The translations under genes and the position numbers were made by a program. A DNA stretch of 9,370 nt from Glaciecola sp. UBA1851. Lineage in GTDB: Bacteria > Pseudomonadota > Gammaproteobacteria > Enterobacterales > Alteromonadaceae. The DNA lies in contig DDIL01000179.1 of NCBI GenBank assembly GCA_002338515.1, positions 1 to 9,370 on the forward strand. Reading direction: 5' to 3'. The notes beneath the pieces are model-generated. The model saw nothing but the letters and a program-made list of their open reading frames with translations. It was not told where the DNA came from and did not search any database. Below, piece after piece: positions 1 through 6,569 of this stretch (the stretch's first letter is position 1; each line of letters opens with the position of its first letter).

Positions 1-1
1 A

Positions 2-1468
2 GAGTCAGCATCAGCTAGGGCGACATTAGCCGGTGCATATTTAAGTACAGAGCAATATGACAAAGCACTATCATTATCAAGGGAGTGGCAACTAGATTCA
101 CCAAAAGACGTTGAAGGGTATGTATTAGAATCTGAAGTTTTGCAACGACAATCAAGATTTGCAGAAGCTTCAGTTGTTATTAATAAAGCGAAGCTAATTG
201 ATGACTCTGTACTTCCCGTAAGGCTTACTGAAGTTAGACTTTTACTTCGTCAAGAAAACTACCAAGCTGCTGTAGATAAATTAAATGTGTTAATAAAAGA
301 TTTCCCTGATAACTCTGCTGTGTTGGCAAGTTATTTTGCTTCCAAGGTCGAGCTTGGAGAATCACAAGAAGCCGAGCAAACTGTTAAAGAAATAGTAAGT
401 CGATATCCTGATAATGCTGACTTAGCGTTACTTTATGCAAGAGTTGCTGTAACGTCTAAAAATTATCAAGCGGCTGCAGACGCCCTTCAGAATATACCTA
501 CTGATAGAAGTGCTCCACCTAATTTTTGGCCAATCAAAGGTGCGGCATTATTAAGAAGTAATAACCTTGAAGCTGCCGAAACGCACTATGAAGCTTGGGT
601 GAAAAACTATCCAAACAAAGCCAATGCAATTCTAGGTCGTTTAGTTATACACGACTTAAAGCGTGAGTTTGCAGAGGGCTCTGATTTGGCAAATGAATTC
701 CTGCGTTCACGTGATAATTTGCAAGTTAAGATTATGCATAGTTACTTCTTAGTCATGAATCGTGATCCCCAGCGTAGTAGAAAAATTTATGATTCACTTG
801 ATGACAAATATAAAGCGTTGCCGTTTTTACGGGGGGTGTCGGCTCGTTTAGCTATTTCAGAGGGAAGGGCTGCCGAAGCGGTACAAGATGCTTTTATTGC
901 TTATGAAGACAATAAGAATTTAAATAATTTAATGGTATATTTGAATACATTAGATGCGTCTAACAATAGAACACAGGCAATAAACACTATTGAAAAGCAT
1001 GTAGAACTATTTCCTAGTGATGCTCGCCCTAAACTATTACTCGGTGAGCGCTTAATTGGAGCGAATCCAGATAGAGCATTAGTGGTTTATCAAGACATTC
1101 TTCAAGATTTTCCAACCAACTTTGTTGTGCTTAACAATGTTGCCTATCTAGAAATGCAAGCTGGCAACTTACCTCAAGCAGAAGAATATGCTAGGAGAGC
1201 CCTTGAGATAGAAGCTAACAGTGTGGCTATTGCTGATACGCTTGGCCAAATTCTGTTTAAGCAGAATAAGCCTAAAGAGGCATTAGACGTTTATAACAAA
1301 GTAATGACTAACAATGTCAAAAATGAAGAGATATTACTTAATTATATTGAGTTACTCTTAGTCAATGGCAATAAGGAAGTAGCTCAGCGTAGAATTAATA
1401 ATTTAGAAGTACAATCAAACGCGTCTAAAACAAGGCTGAAAAATTTAGAGAATACTTATCTGAATTAG
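2..1468 (+). CDS. TPR-repeat protein, C-terminal part (PrsT-like); 5' end outside window
   Basis: The reading frame is open from base 2 with no stop. The TTG at 140 is therefore only an internal codon, and the gene begins upstream of the window. The visible 488 codons are almost entirely tetratricopeptide-type helical hairpins. The clearest units lie near the C-terminus (about codons 370-440), with the pattern LNNVAYLEMQAGNLPQAEEY and the motif ADTLGQILFKQ. No membrane segment is visible; a signal or lipobox would be in the missing N-terminus. TPR arrays are protein-protein docking scaffolds. The repeat style and the ending resemble the long PrsT TPR lipoproteins linked to PEP-CTERM/exopolysaccharide loci of marine proteobacteria, but that identity is inference, since no exosortase or PEP-CTERM gene lies in the window. 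The gene ends in TAG and is followed 21 bases later by a strong terminator, so it is the last gene of its transcript. Reading frame certain; family name moderate. Confidence 0.85.
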   Translation, partial: ESASARATLAGAYLSTEQYDKALSLSREWQLDSPKDVEGYVLESEVLQRQSRFAEASVVINKAKLIDDSVLPVRLTEVRLLLRQENYQAAVDKLNVLIKDFPDNSAVLASYFASKVELGESQEAEQTVKEIVSRYPDNADLALLYARVAVTSKNYQAAADALQNIPTDRSAPPNFWPIKGAALLRSNNLEAAETHYEAWVKNYPNKANAILGRLVIHDLKREFAEGSDLANEFLRSRDNLQVKIMHSYFLVMNRDPQRSRKIYDSLDDKYKALPFLRGVSARLAISEGRAAEAVQDAFIAYEDNKNLNNLMVYLNTLDASNNRTQAINTIEKHVELFPSDARPKLLLGERLIGANPDRALVVYQDILQDFPTNFVVLNNVAYLEMQAGNLPQAEEYARRALEIEANSVAIADTLGQILFKQNKPKEALDVYNKVMTNNVKNEEILLNYIELLLVNGNKEVAQRRINNLEVQSNASKTRLKNLENTYLN

Positions 1469-1489
1469 CCGCAAACATTTATTGTTTAC

Positions 1490-1520
1490 AAGCTCACGCT
1501 TATATAGTGTGAGCTTTTTT
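1490..1520 (+). terminator. Rho-independent terminator of the TPR gene
   Basis: AGCTCACGCT (1491-1500) pairs with AGTGTGAGCT (1506-1515) to give a 10-bp stem with one G-U pair and a 5-base loop (TATAT). A 1490/1516 A-T pair extends it. The descending arm runs straight into six T (1515-1520). It lies 21 bases after the TPR stop codon and 64 bases before the channel gene, so the two are probably separate transcripts. Confidence 0.9.
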
Positions 1521-1584
1521 ATTTAGCTAGATTTTTATTTTTCGAGCCAATTAATAATCCAAGTACCTTTAGAGAGCAACTACT

Positions 1585-2376
1585 TTGATACAAACCTTGC
1601 AAAATGCCATTATTAAATTAAGACATAACAAAGCGTTTGAGTTCTTTGTTATAGCTGTCATTATTATTTCTGCTCTTGAAATTGGAGCTAAAACCTATGA
1701 TTTATCGGATACAGCTATTGCCTTTACCAAGTATTTAGATGTGTTTATAACGGTTTTCTTTTTAATTGAAATTTTAATCAGATTTATAGCTGAAGAGAAC
1801 AAAAAAGACTTCTTTAAATCTGGCTGGAACGTCTTTGACACATTAGTTGTGGTAATCAGTCTAATTCCTGTTAATGAATCAGAAATGGCACTCTTAGCTC
1901 GATTAATTAGAATATTCAGGGTGTTGAGGATGGTATCGATTATTCCTGAGCTCAGAATATTAATAAATTCATTATTAAAAGCCCTGCCAAGGTTAGGTTA
2001 CGTCGTTCTTTTAATGTTCATTATTTTTTATATCTATGCCGCCATTGGAAGTTACTTATTTAAAGATATAAATCCGGTGTTATGGGGCAATATTGCTATT
2101 TCTATGCTAACACTGTTTAGAGTCATGACATTTGAAGATTGGACTGATATTCAATATGAAACTATGGAAGTATTCCCAATGAGTTGGATCTTCTATATGA
2201 CATTCATATTCTTTACTGCTTTTGCTTTTTTAAATATGGTTATTGGTATTGTGGTGGGTGTGATGGAAGAAGAGCATTCCCTTGAGCGCAATAAGGGACA
2301 GCCAAGCATGCTTGACTTACAAGAACAAATTGCAACCTTGAGCAAGCAAATTGAACAAATGAATGAGAAAAAGTAA
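1585..2376 (+). CDS. Single-domain voltage-gated cation channel (BacNav superfamily) with acidic filter
   Basis: This is a 263-residue inner-membrane protein with the one-domain, six-helix plan of bacterial voltage-gated sodium channels, expected to work as a homotetramer. Segments by residue: S1 about 17-35; S2 about 48-68; S3 about 81-95 with D85; S4 about 103-118 with arginines at 106, 109, 112 and 115, the every-third-residue gating charges; S5 about 136-159; pore helix about 167-181; filter TFEDWTD at 182-188; S6 about 198-227 with N217. The tail (about 240-263, LDLQEQIATLSKQIEQMN) shows coiled-coil heptads, as in BacNav tetramerisation tails. The filter differs from the common sodium-channel TLESWSM, so ion selectivity should not be assumed to be sodium. 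The start is TTG 1585: an in-frame stop lies at 1570-1572, AGAGAG (1571-1576) sits 8 bases upstream, and no in-frame ATG occurs before S4. The family is confident; gating and selectivity are inferred. Confidence 0.9.
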   Translation: MIQTLQNAIIKLRHNKAFEFFVIAVIIISALEIGAKTYDLSDTAIAFTKYLDVFITVFFLIEILIRFIAEENKKDFFKSGWNVFDTLVVVISLIPVNESEMALLARLIRIFRVLRMVSIIPELRILINSLLKALPRLGYVVLLMFIIFYIYAAIGSYLFKDINPVLWGNIAISMLTLFRVMTFEDWTDIQYETMEVFPMSWIFYMTFIFFTAFAFLNMVIGIVVGVMEEEHSLERNKGQPSMLDLQEQIATLSKQIEQMNEKK

Positions 2377-2388
2377 TCGTCTTGTATG

Positions 2389-2421
2389 AATAATGTCTTA
2401 CTAATTTAGTGAGACATTATT
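2389..2421. terminator. Long perfect hairpin at the convergent channel/ldhA junction, possible bidirectional terminator
   Basis: AATAATGTCT (2389-2398) pairs perfectly with AGACATTATT (2412-2421). The inner bases continue the stem (T-G wobble, then ACTA with TAGT) to about 15 bp with a 3-base loop. It begins 12 bases after the channel stop codon and contains the stop and last six codons of ldhA on the other strand. No clear T-tract follows on either strand, so classical intrinsic termination is uncertain. The position between two converging genes still suits an end-of-transcript structure that serves both. Confidence 0.5.
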
Positions 2422-3549
2422 CGGTAAGTCTTCACCTCTTTTACCGCTTTTGTAAGCTAATATATTATTAATGGTAGTGTGAGCAATATTTGAAAGGGCT
2501 TCATGGGTTAAAAATGCTTGATGAGATGTCACTACCACATTACTGAATGACATAAGCCTCGCAAACACATCATCATTCAGTATTTGATTAGACATATCTT
2601 TAAAGAATATATTTGCCTCTTCCTCGTAAACATCTAAACCAGCAGCGCTTATTTTACCTGTTTTTAATCCTCTAATAAGTGCGCTTGTATCAACTAATCC
2701 GCCTCGACTTGTATTTATTAGCATAACACCATCTTTCATCGTTTCAATTGATGCATCATCTATACAATGATAAGTTTCATCCAACAGCGGGGCATGAAGC
2801 GTAATAATATCTGATTGAGATAGTAAGGTTGGAAATTCAACATATTTAACATTGGCGCAATTAGATATTTCGTCCTGTGGATACTTGTCATATGCTAACA
2901 CCTTACATCCAAAGCCAAGTAGAATATCAATTACGCATTTCCCTATCTTACCTGTTCCAACTACTCCTACTGTTTTTTGATACATGTTAAAACCGACTAA
3001 ACCATCAAGTACAAATTGTCCAGAGCGATTTCTTAAGTAAGCCTTATGTAAGTTTCGGTTCAACATAAGCATAAGTGCTAATGCATGCTCAGCAACTGCT
3101 TGAGGAGAATAGGCGGGCACTCTAACCACATCTATATTATTTTGTTTGCATGCGGCTAAATTAACGTTGTTAAAACCAGCGCAGCGCAATGCAATTAGTT
3201 CTATTCCTAAACGCTTTAATTCTGCAATTACTTGTTTGTCGACTCTATCATTCACAAAAATACAAACAATCTTACATCCTTTGGCCAATATGGCAGTTCT
3301 TTGATTTAGTGGAACCTGATGTGCTTGAATGTCTATCTCATTATTATTAATTTTTCTGAACGCGTCTAAATCGTAACTTTTAGCATCGAACATCGCCACT
3401 TTTAGTTTTTTGTCTTTTGTATATCCGGGCGCAGTTAGATGGTCTTCTAGTGCATCTAAAATTTTCTCGTACGTTTCATCTGAAAGAGTATCTAATTGAG
3501 TAAGCTTTGACTGTAGTACTTGTATATTACTTTTTGATAGAATTGACAT
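2401..3549 (-). CDS. ldhA: D-lactate dehydrogenase (fermentative, NADH-dependent), N-terminally extended
   Basis: Reduces pyruvate to D-lactate with NADH in the cytoplasm, regenerating NAD+ when respiration is limited. From residue 50 (KVAMFDAKSYD) the protein follows E. coli LdhA (329 residues) to the C-terminus. Shared landmarks are CIFVNDR at 96-102, LRCAGFNNV at 121-129, RVPAYSPQAVAEHA at 143-156, the NAD-binding GTGKIG at 198-203, D221 at the end of the second Rossmann strand (typical of NAD over NADP), and the catalytic set R282 (NTSRGG), E311 (DVYEEE) and H343 (SHQAFLT). The protein has 382 residues because of about 48 extra N-terminal residues, predicted mostly helical, before the usual start. 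The ATG at 3549 is supported by AAGAGG five bases upstream. The gene follows tolC on the same strand but lies beyond tolC's terminator, so it probably has its own promoter; I see no convincing -10/-35 pair in the 54 bases available. Function highly likely; the role of the extension is unknown. Confidence 0.95.
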   Translation of the reverse strand: MSILSKSNIQVLQSKLTQLDTLSDETYEKILDALEDHLTAPGYTKDKKLKVAMFDAKSYDLDAFRKINNNEIDIQAHQVPLNQRTAILAKGCKIVCIFVNDRVDKQVIAELKRLGIELIALRCAGFNNVNLAACKQNNIDVVRVPAYSPQAVAEHALALMLMLNRNLHKAYLRNRSGQFVLDGLVGFNMYQKTVGVVGTGKIGKCVIDILLGFGCKVLAYDKYPQDEISNCANVKYVEFPTLLSQSDIITLHAPLLDETYHCIDDASIETMKDGVMLINTSRGGLVDTSALIRGLKTGKISAAGLDVYEEEANIFFKDMSNQILNDDVFARLMSFSNVVVTSHQAFLTHEALSNIAHTTINNILAYKSGKRGEDLPNNVSLN

Positions 3550-3554
3550 GTAGA

Positions 3555-3560
3555 CCTCTT
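3555..3560 (-). promoter_or_regulatory. Ribosome binding site of ldhA
   Basis: On the minus strand this reads AAGAGG, followed by five bases and the ATG at 3549. It is the best Shine-Dalgarno match in the area and supports the long form of LdhA over an internal start near residue 53. Confidence 0.65.
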
Positions 3561-3602
3561 ACTATTTTTAATTTTCAAGTTGCACAGATTTCAATCGGCA
3601 AC

Positions 3603-3650
3603 AAAAAAGCCTGTTATGTTTTACAAGAAAAGTAAAGCATAACAGGCTTT
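3603..3650 (-). terminator. Rho-independent terminator of tolC
   Basis: On the minus strand AAAGCCTGTTATG pairs with CATAACAGGCTTT. The inner arms CTTTAC and GTAAAA lengthen the stem to about 19 bp (one G-U pair) around a 7-base loop. The descending arm runs into six T (complement of 3603-3608). It starts 18 bases after the tolC stop codon and ends 53 bases before the ldhA start, separating the two transcripts. On the plus strand only three T follow, so it is mainly leftward. Confidence 0.92.
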
Positions 3651-3668
3651 AAAAGGTTTATTAATAGG

Positions 3669-5069
3669 TTAACTAGCGACAGGTTTTAATACACTGTTTA
3701 TTTCCATTAAGTCATTTTGGGTGAGTGTACCAGCAGCGTTTTTCAAACTAACAATTGATACAACAAAGTTATATCGAGCGTCTGCTAAGTTTCTTCTTGC
3801 ATCAAACAGGTTTCTAGTACTGTTAAGCACATCAACAATGGTACGTGTACCTACGTCAAAACCTGCTTCGGTTGCCTGTAATGCACTTTCAGCAGAGACA
3901 ACTGACTGCTCTAGTGCTCTGATCGTAGAAATAGACGCTTTTACATCATTAAACGAACTACGAACTTGTCTTACCGTTTGGCGATACGTCAGCTCTAAAT
4001 TTTCACTGGCAACGACGTAATTAGCACGCGCTCTATCAGAACCAGCTGCCACTCTTCCGCCTTCATAAATAGGAACGCTTAATGTAATACCTAAACTAGT
4101 AGTGCCTAATGCAGGTGGGTTATTGGGATTAACAAATGTTTCAATTAACGCGCCTGTAGCTGGGTCAGTTACCGAACCTGATGATTCGTTATCACTGTTT
4201 CTTTCGGAATATGAGCCGCTTAAAGATAGTGTAGGATAGTGCCCGCTTCGTGCAATATCTATATCTTGATCAGCAATATCTCGATTAAATCTTTGAACTA
4301 AAAGTGATAAATTTTTATCTTCAGCTAGTTTTAACCAACTTGTCACATCGGCAGGCTCAGGCTGTGTGGCTGAGAACACTTCAGTATCTAGCACAGAAAT
4401 ACGATTATGGTATTTACCCGTTATTTCTCTTAATTCTTCTAACCGCAACTCTAATAAGTTTTCAGCTCTAATTTGTCGAGCCACGGTATTATCAAAGTTT
4501 GCTTGTGCTTCGTGCACGTCGGTAATAGCGGTTAACCCTACTTCAAAACGTTGTTTTGTTTGTTCTAACTGCCGCTCAATTGCTTTTAATTCTGCTTTAA
4601 CAAATTCAACACTGTCTTGTTCTCTTAACACTGAAAGATAAGCGTTAACTGTTCTTACCATTAAATTTTGTAAGCTAGCTCCCAAGTTTGCATCGCTTTG
4701 TTGAGCAACAAGCTCTGCTCTATCCATACCCAGCCAATTTGCATGGTCATACAATGACATGCTTAAATTAATTCCGTAATTGAAGACATCAGAATCGCTA
4801 TCGCCTTCAGATTGAATTAAAGTAGGAGCGAAGCTTTGTTGCCAAAATTCAGAGCTGCTTACGGTGTAACCAACACTTGCTGATAATTGTGGTAAAAGGT
4901 TAGCTCTACTCACACTTATGCCTGCGTAGGCTGCTTCTTTTTGTGCAACGGCTCTATTAAGTAGGGGGTCATTTGCTTTTGCTAGTTCAAACACTGTTGC
5001 TAAATCGTCAGCGTGTGCAACAGTACTAAGGGTTAGTCCAAGGACTAATGAAACGAGTGTTTTTTTCAT
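3669..5069 (-). CDS. tolC: TolC-family outer-membrane efflux/secretion duct
   Basis: Outer-membrane trimer that provides the exit duct for tripartite drug efflux pumps and type I secretion. The 466-residue precursor begins with a 20-residue signal peptide (MKKTLVSLVLGLTLSTVAHA, cleavage before DD). The two-fold internal repeat typical of TolC is visible: RFEVGLTAITDV (174-185) in the first half and GFDVGTRTIVDV (403-414) in the second, each in a long coiled-coil helix. ARSGHYPTLSLSGSYSE (273-289) and SLGITLSVPIYEGGR (325-339) flank the second beta hairpin and its extracellular loop. That loop (about 290-324) is Ser/Asn/Pro-rich and is a likely surface-exposed variable stretch. LREITG (213-218) and LKNAAGTL (442-449) are also family-like. 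E. coli TolC is 493 residues; the C-terminal tail here is shorter, as in many marine relatives. The gene is divergent from nudF, the same arrangement as in E. coli, which supports the orthology. Start by signal peptide; its Shine-Dalgarno sequence is weak. Confidence 0.95.
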   Translation of the reverse strand: MKKTLVSLVLGLTLSTVAHADDLATVFELAKANDPLLNRAVAQKEAAYAGISVSRANLLPQLSASVGYTVSSSEFWQQSFAPTLIQSEGDSDSDVFNYGINLSMSLYDHANWLGMDRAELVAQQSDANLGASLQNLMVRTVNAYLSVLREQDSVEFVKAELKAIERQLEQTKQRFEVGLTAITDVHEAQANFDNTVARQIRAENLLELRLEELREITGKYHNRISVLDTEVFSATQPEPADVTSWLKLAEDKNLSLLVQRFNRDIADQDIDIARSGHYPTLSLSGSYSERNSDNESSGSVTDPATGALIETFVNPNNPPALGTTSLGITLSVPIYEGGRVAAGSDRARANYVVASENLELTYRQTVRQVRSSFNDVKASISTIRALEQSVVSAESALQATEAGFDVGTRTIVDVLNSTRNLFDARRNLADARYNFVVSIVSLKNAAGTLTQNDLMEINSVLKPVAS

Positions 5070-5082
5070 TGATTAATGCTCT

Positions 5083-5151
5083 GCGATATTTGTTTTTTGG
5101 TAATCTAATTATTAATAATTGTAGTTTAATTAATTGACTAGCGATATTTGT
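5083..5151. repeat. Two copies of an 11-base direct repeat upstream of tolC
   Basis: GCGATATTTGT occurs at 5083-5093 and at 5141-5151, 58 bases apart. Read toward tolC the copies are ACAAATATCGC followed by a similar AG-containing stretch and then ATTAATCA or ATTAATTA, so resemblance extends loosely past the exact core. The proximal copy ends only 14 bases before the tolC ATG. It could be a regulator site pair or an imperfect duplication. Confidence 0.5.
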
Positions 5152-5365
5152 AGCTTGTATCAAACCTTGTTTAAGTGTAACAGAATGTAATGATTTTACT
5201 GATTAAACATATGTTAATATTAATATCTTAGATCAGAAACATACACATTGGTTTGATAAGTTTAATGGTAGCTAAAGATTGTATAACCGTAATATTTACT
5301 TTTTATATAATACTTATATTAATATTTGATTAATTAAGCGGCCATCTTTAAATTACTTGAAATAA

Positions 5366-5393
5366 TCTACACCATTTTTATTTATTCTATAAA
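5366..5393 (+). promoter_or_regulatory. Candidate sigma-70 promoter for nudF and downstream genes
   Basis: TATAAA at 5388-5393 matches the -10 consensus in five of six positions. TCTACA at 5366-5371, 16 bases upstream, matches the -35 in four of six. Transcription would start near 5400, about 50 bases before the nudF ATG. The region is AT-rich, so chance matches are common. Confidence 0.35.
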
Positions 5394-5448
5394 AGTGACC
5401 TTGTGCAGAGCTTTGTCGCAAATAAACTGATTAAGGCGTTACTCCAAT

Positions 5449-6057
5449 ATGAGCTTTAAAAACAAAGATGTTAATGTTCTTACCAAAGAAACCTTGTACA
5501 AAGGTTTTTTTGAATGTAATCGCTATTCCTTTACACATCCATTATTCGATGGAGGAACAAGTGACATTGTAAAACGTGAAGTATTCGAGAGAGGTCATGC
5601 TGTTGCAGTGTTGCCATATGATCCAATACTTGATGAACTCGTGTTACTTGAACAATTTCGGTTTCCGGCCATGGAAACTACTCAAAGCGCTTGGTTAATT
5701 GAGGTAGTAGCAGGAATAATAGACCCTGGTGAAACACCAGAGGAGGTTTGTTATCGCGAAGCTCAAGAAGAAGCGGGCATAAATATTTCCAACTTAACCA
5801 AGATTTCTTCCTACTTAACTACCCCAGGTGCTTGTACTGAGCGCATAGAACTATATATTGCACAAGTGGACGCAAAAACTGCAAAAGGTATTCATGGTTT
5901 AGATAATGAAGCCGAAGATATAAAAGTATTAAGAGTGCCATTAGCGCAAACCGAAGAATGGCTAAACAATGGTAGAATAGATAACAGCACCGCTATTATT
6001 GCGTTGCAGTGGTTGTTGTTAAATAAAGAAAAATTAAAAGCTAGTTGGAATAACTAG
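5449..6057 (+). CDS. nudF: ADP-ribose pyrophosphatase (Nudix hydrolase)
   Basis: Cytoplasmic Nudix enzyme that hydrolyses ADP-ribose to AMP and ribose 5-phosphate, clearing a reactive NAD breakdown product. The protein has 202 residues (E. coli NudF has 209). The Nudix box is complete at 89-111: G89, E95, R103, E104, E107, E108 and G110 all fit the GX5EX7REUXEEXGU pattern. Around it are NudF-specific blocks: ETLYKGFF at 14-21, EVFERGHAVAVLPYDP at 44-59, LTTPGACTERI at 123-133 and GIHGLDNEAEDI at 147-158, all close to the E. coli enzyme. These separate it from generic Nudix proteins. It is the first gene of the rightward series, divergent from tolC, as in enterobacteria. Only a distant AAGG (5433-5436) precedes the ATG. 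It is followed after 13 bases by the DUF1249 gene, almost certainly on the same transcript. Confidence 0.95.
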   Translation: MSFKNKDVNVLTKETLYKGFFECNRYSFTHPLFDGGTSDIVKREVFERGHAVAVLPYDPILDELVLLEQFRFPAMETTQSAWLIEVVAGIIDPGETPEEVCYREAQEEAGINISNLTKISSYLTTPGACTERIELYIAQVDAKTAKGIHGLDNEAEDIKVLRVPLAQTEEWLNNGRIDNSTAIIALQWLLLNKEKLKASWNN

Positions 6058-6060
6058 TAC

Positions 6061-6066
6061 AGGAAA
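6061..6066 (+). promoter_or_regulatory. Ribosome binding site of the DUF1249 gene, supporting a TTG start
   Basis: AGGAAA lies just upstream of TTG 6071, with about six bases from AGGA to the start. It decides the start: no in-frame ATG lies nearby, and the protein read from this TTG (IKKYVPHLP) aligns with the N-terminus of E. coli YqiB (KRYTPDFP). Confidence 0.65.
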
Positions 6067-6070
6067 AAAA

Positions 6071-6499
6071 TTGATTAAAAAATATGTGCCGCATCTACCC
6101 AGTATCCTCGCCACTTGCGAGAATAACTATGTGTGCATGTTAAAGCTCCTCCCAGATTGCGATACAGAAGACTTGAGTTATATTTTTGAGGCATCAGAAG
6201 GATTTAAGTATAAAATCGTTATATTAGAGTCTACTCGCTACACTAGTACACTGGAAATGTCTCAAATCCCAAGTAATAATACGCCCCACTTTCTGCGGCC
6301 AAGTATGACAATTCGTTTGTATCACGATGCAAAAGTAGCTGAGGTACTAAGTGCGCAGAGAACGCAACGTTTAAAGCCTGTTTATGAATACCCAAATATT
6401 AATATGCATCAACGCAACGAGAAGTTTATGGTAAATGTCTTTTTAGCGGAATGGTTACACTTTTGCCTATCTCAAAATATGGCTCAGACCACTAATTAA
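6071..6499 (+). CDS. yqiB: DUF1249 family protein (YqiB-like), function unknown
   Basis: This 142-residue soluble protein matches E. coli YqiB (140 residues) over its length. Conserved blocks are CENNY at 16-20, ESTRYT at 53-58, PSMTIRLYHDAKVAEV at 77-92, YEYPN at 105-109, MHQRNEKF at 112-119 and FLAEWLHFCL at 124-133. No signal peptide, membrane segment or known catalytic motif is visible. The biochemical function of the family is not established. The near-invariant Glu/Arg/His/Asp pattern in the ESTRYT and RLYHD blocks suggests a binding or active site, but that is inference. It starts with TTG 13 bases after nudF behind a good ribosome site, so the two are co-transcribed. In E. coli this gene sits between nudF and cpdA; here yqiA follows directly. 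Confidence 0.92.
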   Translation: MIKKYVPHLPSILATCENNYVCMLKLLPDCDTEDLSYIFEASEGFKYKIVILESTRYTSTLEMSQIPSNNTPHFLRPSMTIRLYHDAKVAEVLSAQRTQRLKPVYEYPNINMHQRNEKFMVNVFLAEWLHFCLSQNMAQTTN

Positions 6500-6569
6500 T
6501 TTTAGCTATATTGCATTAGCAGACGCATCACATTATTCTGTACTTAAGTTCTTTTCACTGTCGTAATTT

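Larger units (their letters stand above)
5070..5448. other. AT-rich divergent intergenic region between tolC and nudF
   Basis: These 379 bases contain no credible gene and must carry the promoters of both tolC (left) and nudF (right). The stretch is much richer in A and T than the flanking genes. It holds an exact 11-base direct repeat (5083-5093 and 5141-5151) near the tolC start and two copies of the palindrome ATATTAATAT (5217-5226, 5316-5325). I could not find a convincing sigma-70 promoter for tolC. Confidence 0.7.

Noticed and set aside
140..142. TTG considered as the real start of the TPR gene
   Set aside because: The same frame stays open to base 2 with TPR-like sequence and there is no ribosome site, so the gene continues beyond the edge.
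3566..3594. TTGAAA / TTAAAA pair on the minus strand, considered as the ldhA promoter
   Set aside because: The -10 matches only three of six positions, and the start point would fall on the ribosome binding site, leaving almost no leader.
3721..4020. Open frame on the plus strand inside tolC
   Set aside because: It is fully antisense to a well-matched TolC coding sequence, has no ribosome site, and its translation resembles no family.
4366..4641. Second plus-strand open frame inside tolC
   Set aside because: Antisense shadow of the TolC coiled-coil region; the Ser/Cys/Asn-rich translation is typical of a reverse-frame artefact.
6504..6566. Protein-like 20-codon stretch (SYIALADASHYSVLKFFSLS) ending just before yqiA, considered as a cpdA remnant
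   Set aside because: It is short enough to be open by chance, has no start codon, and carries no metallophosphoesterase motif.
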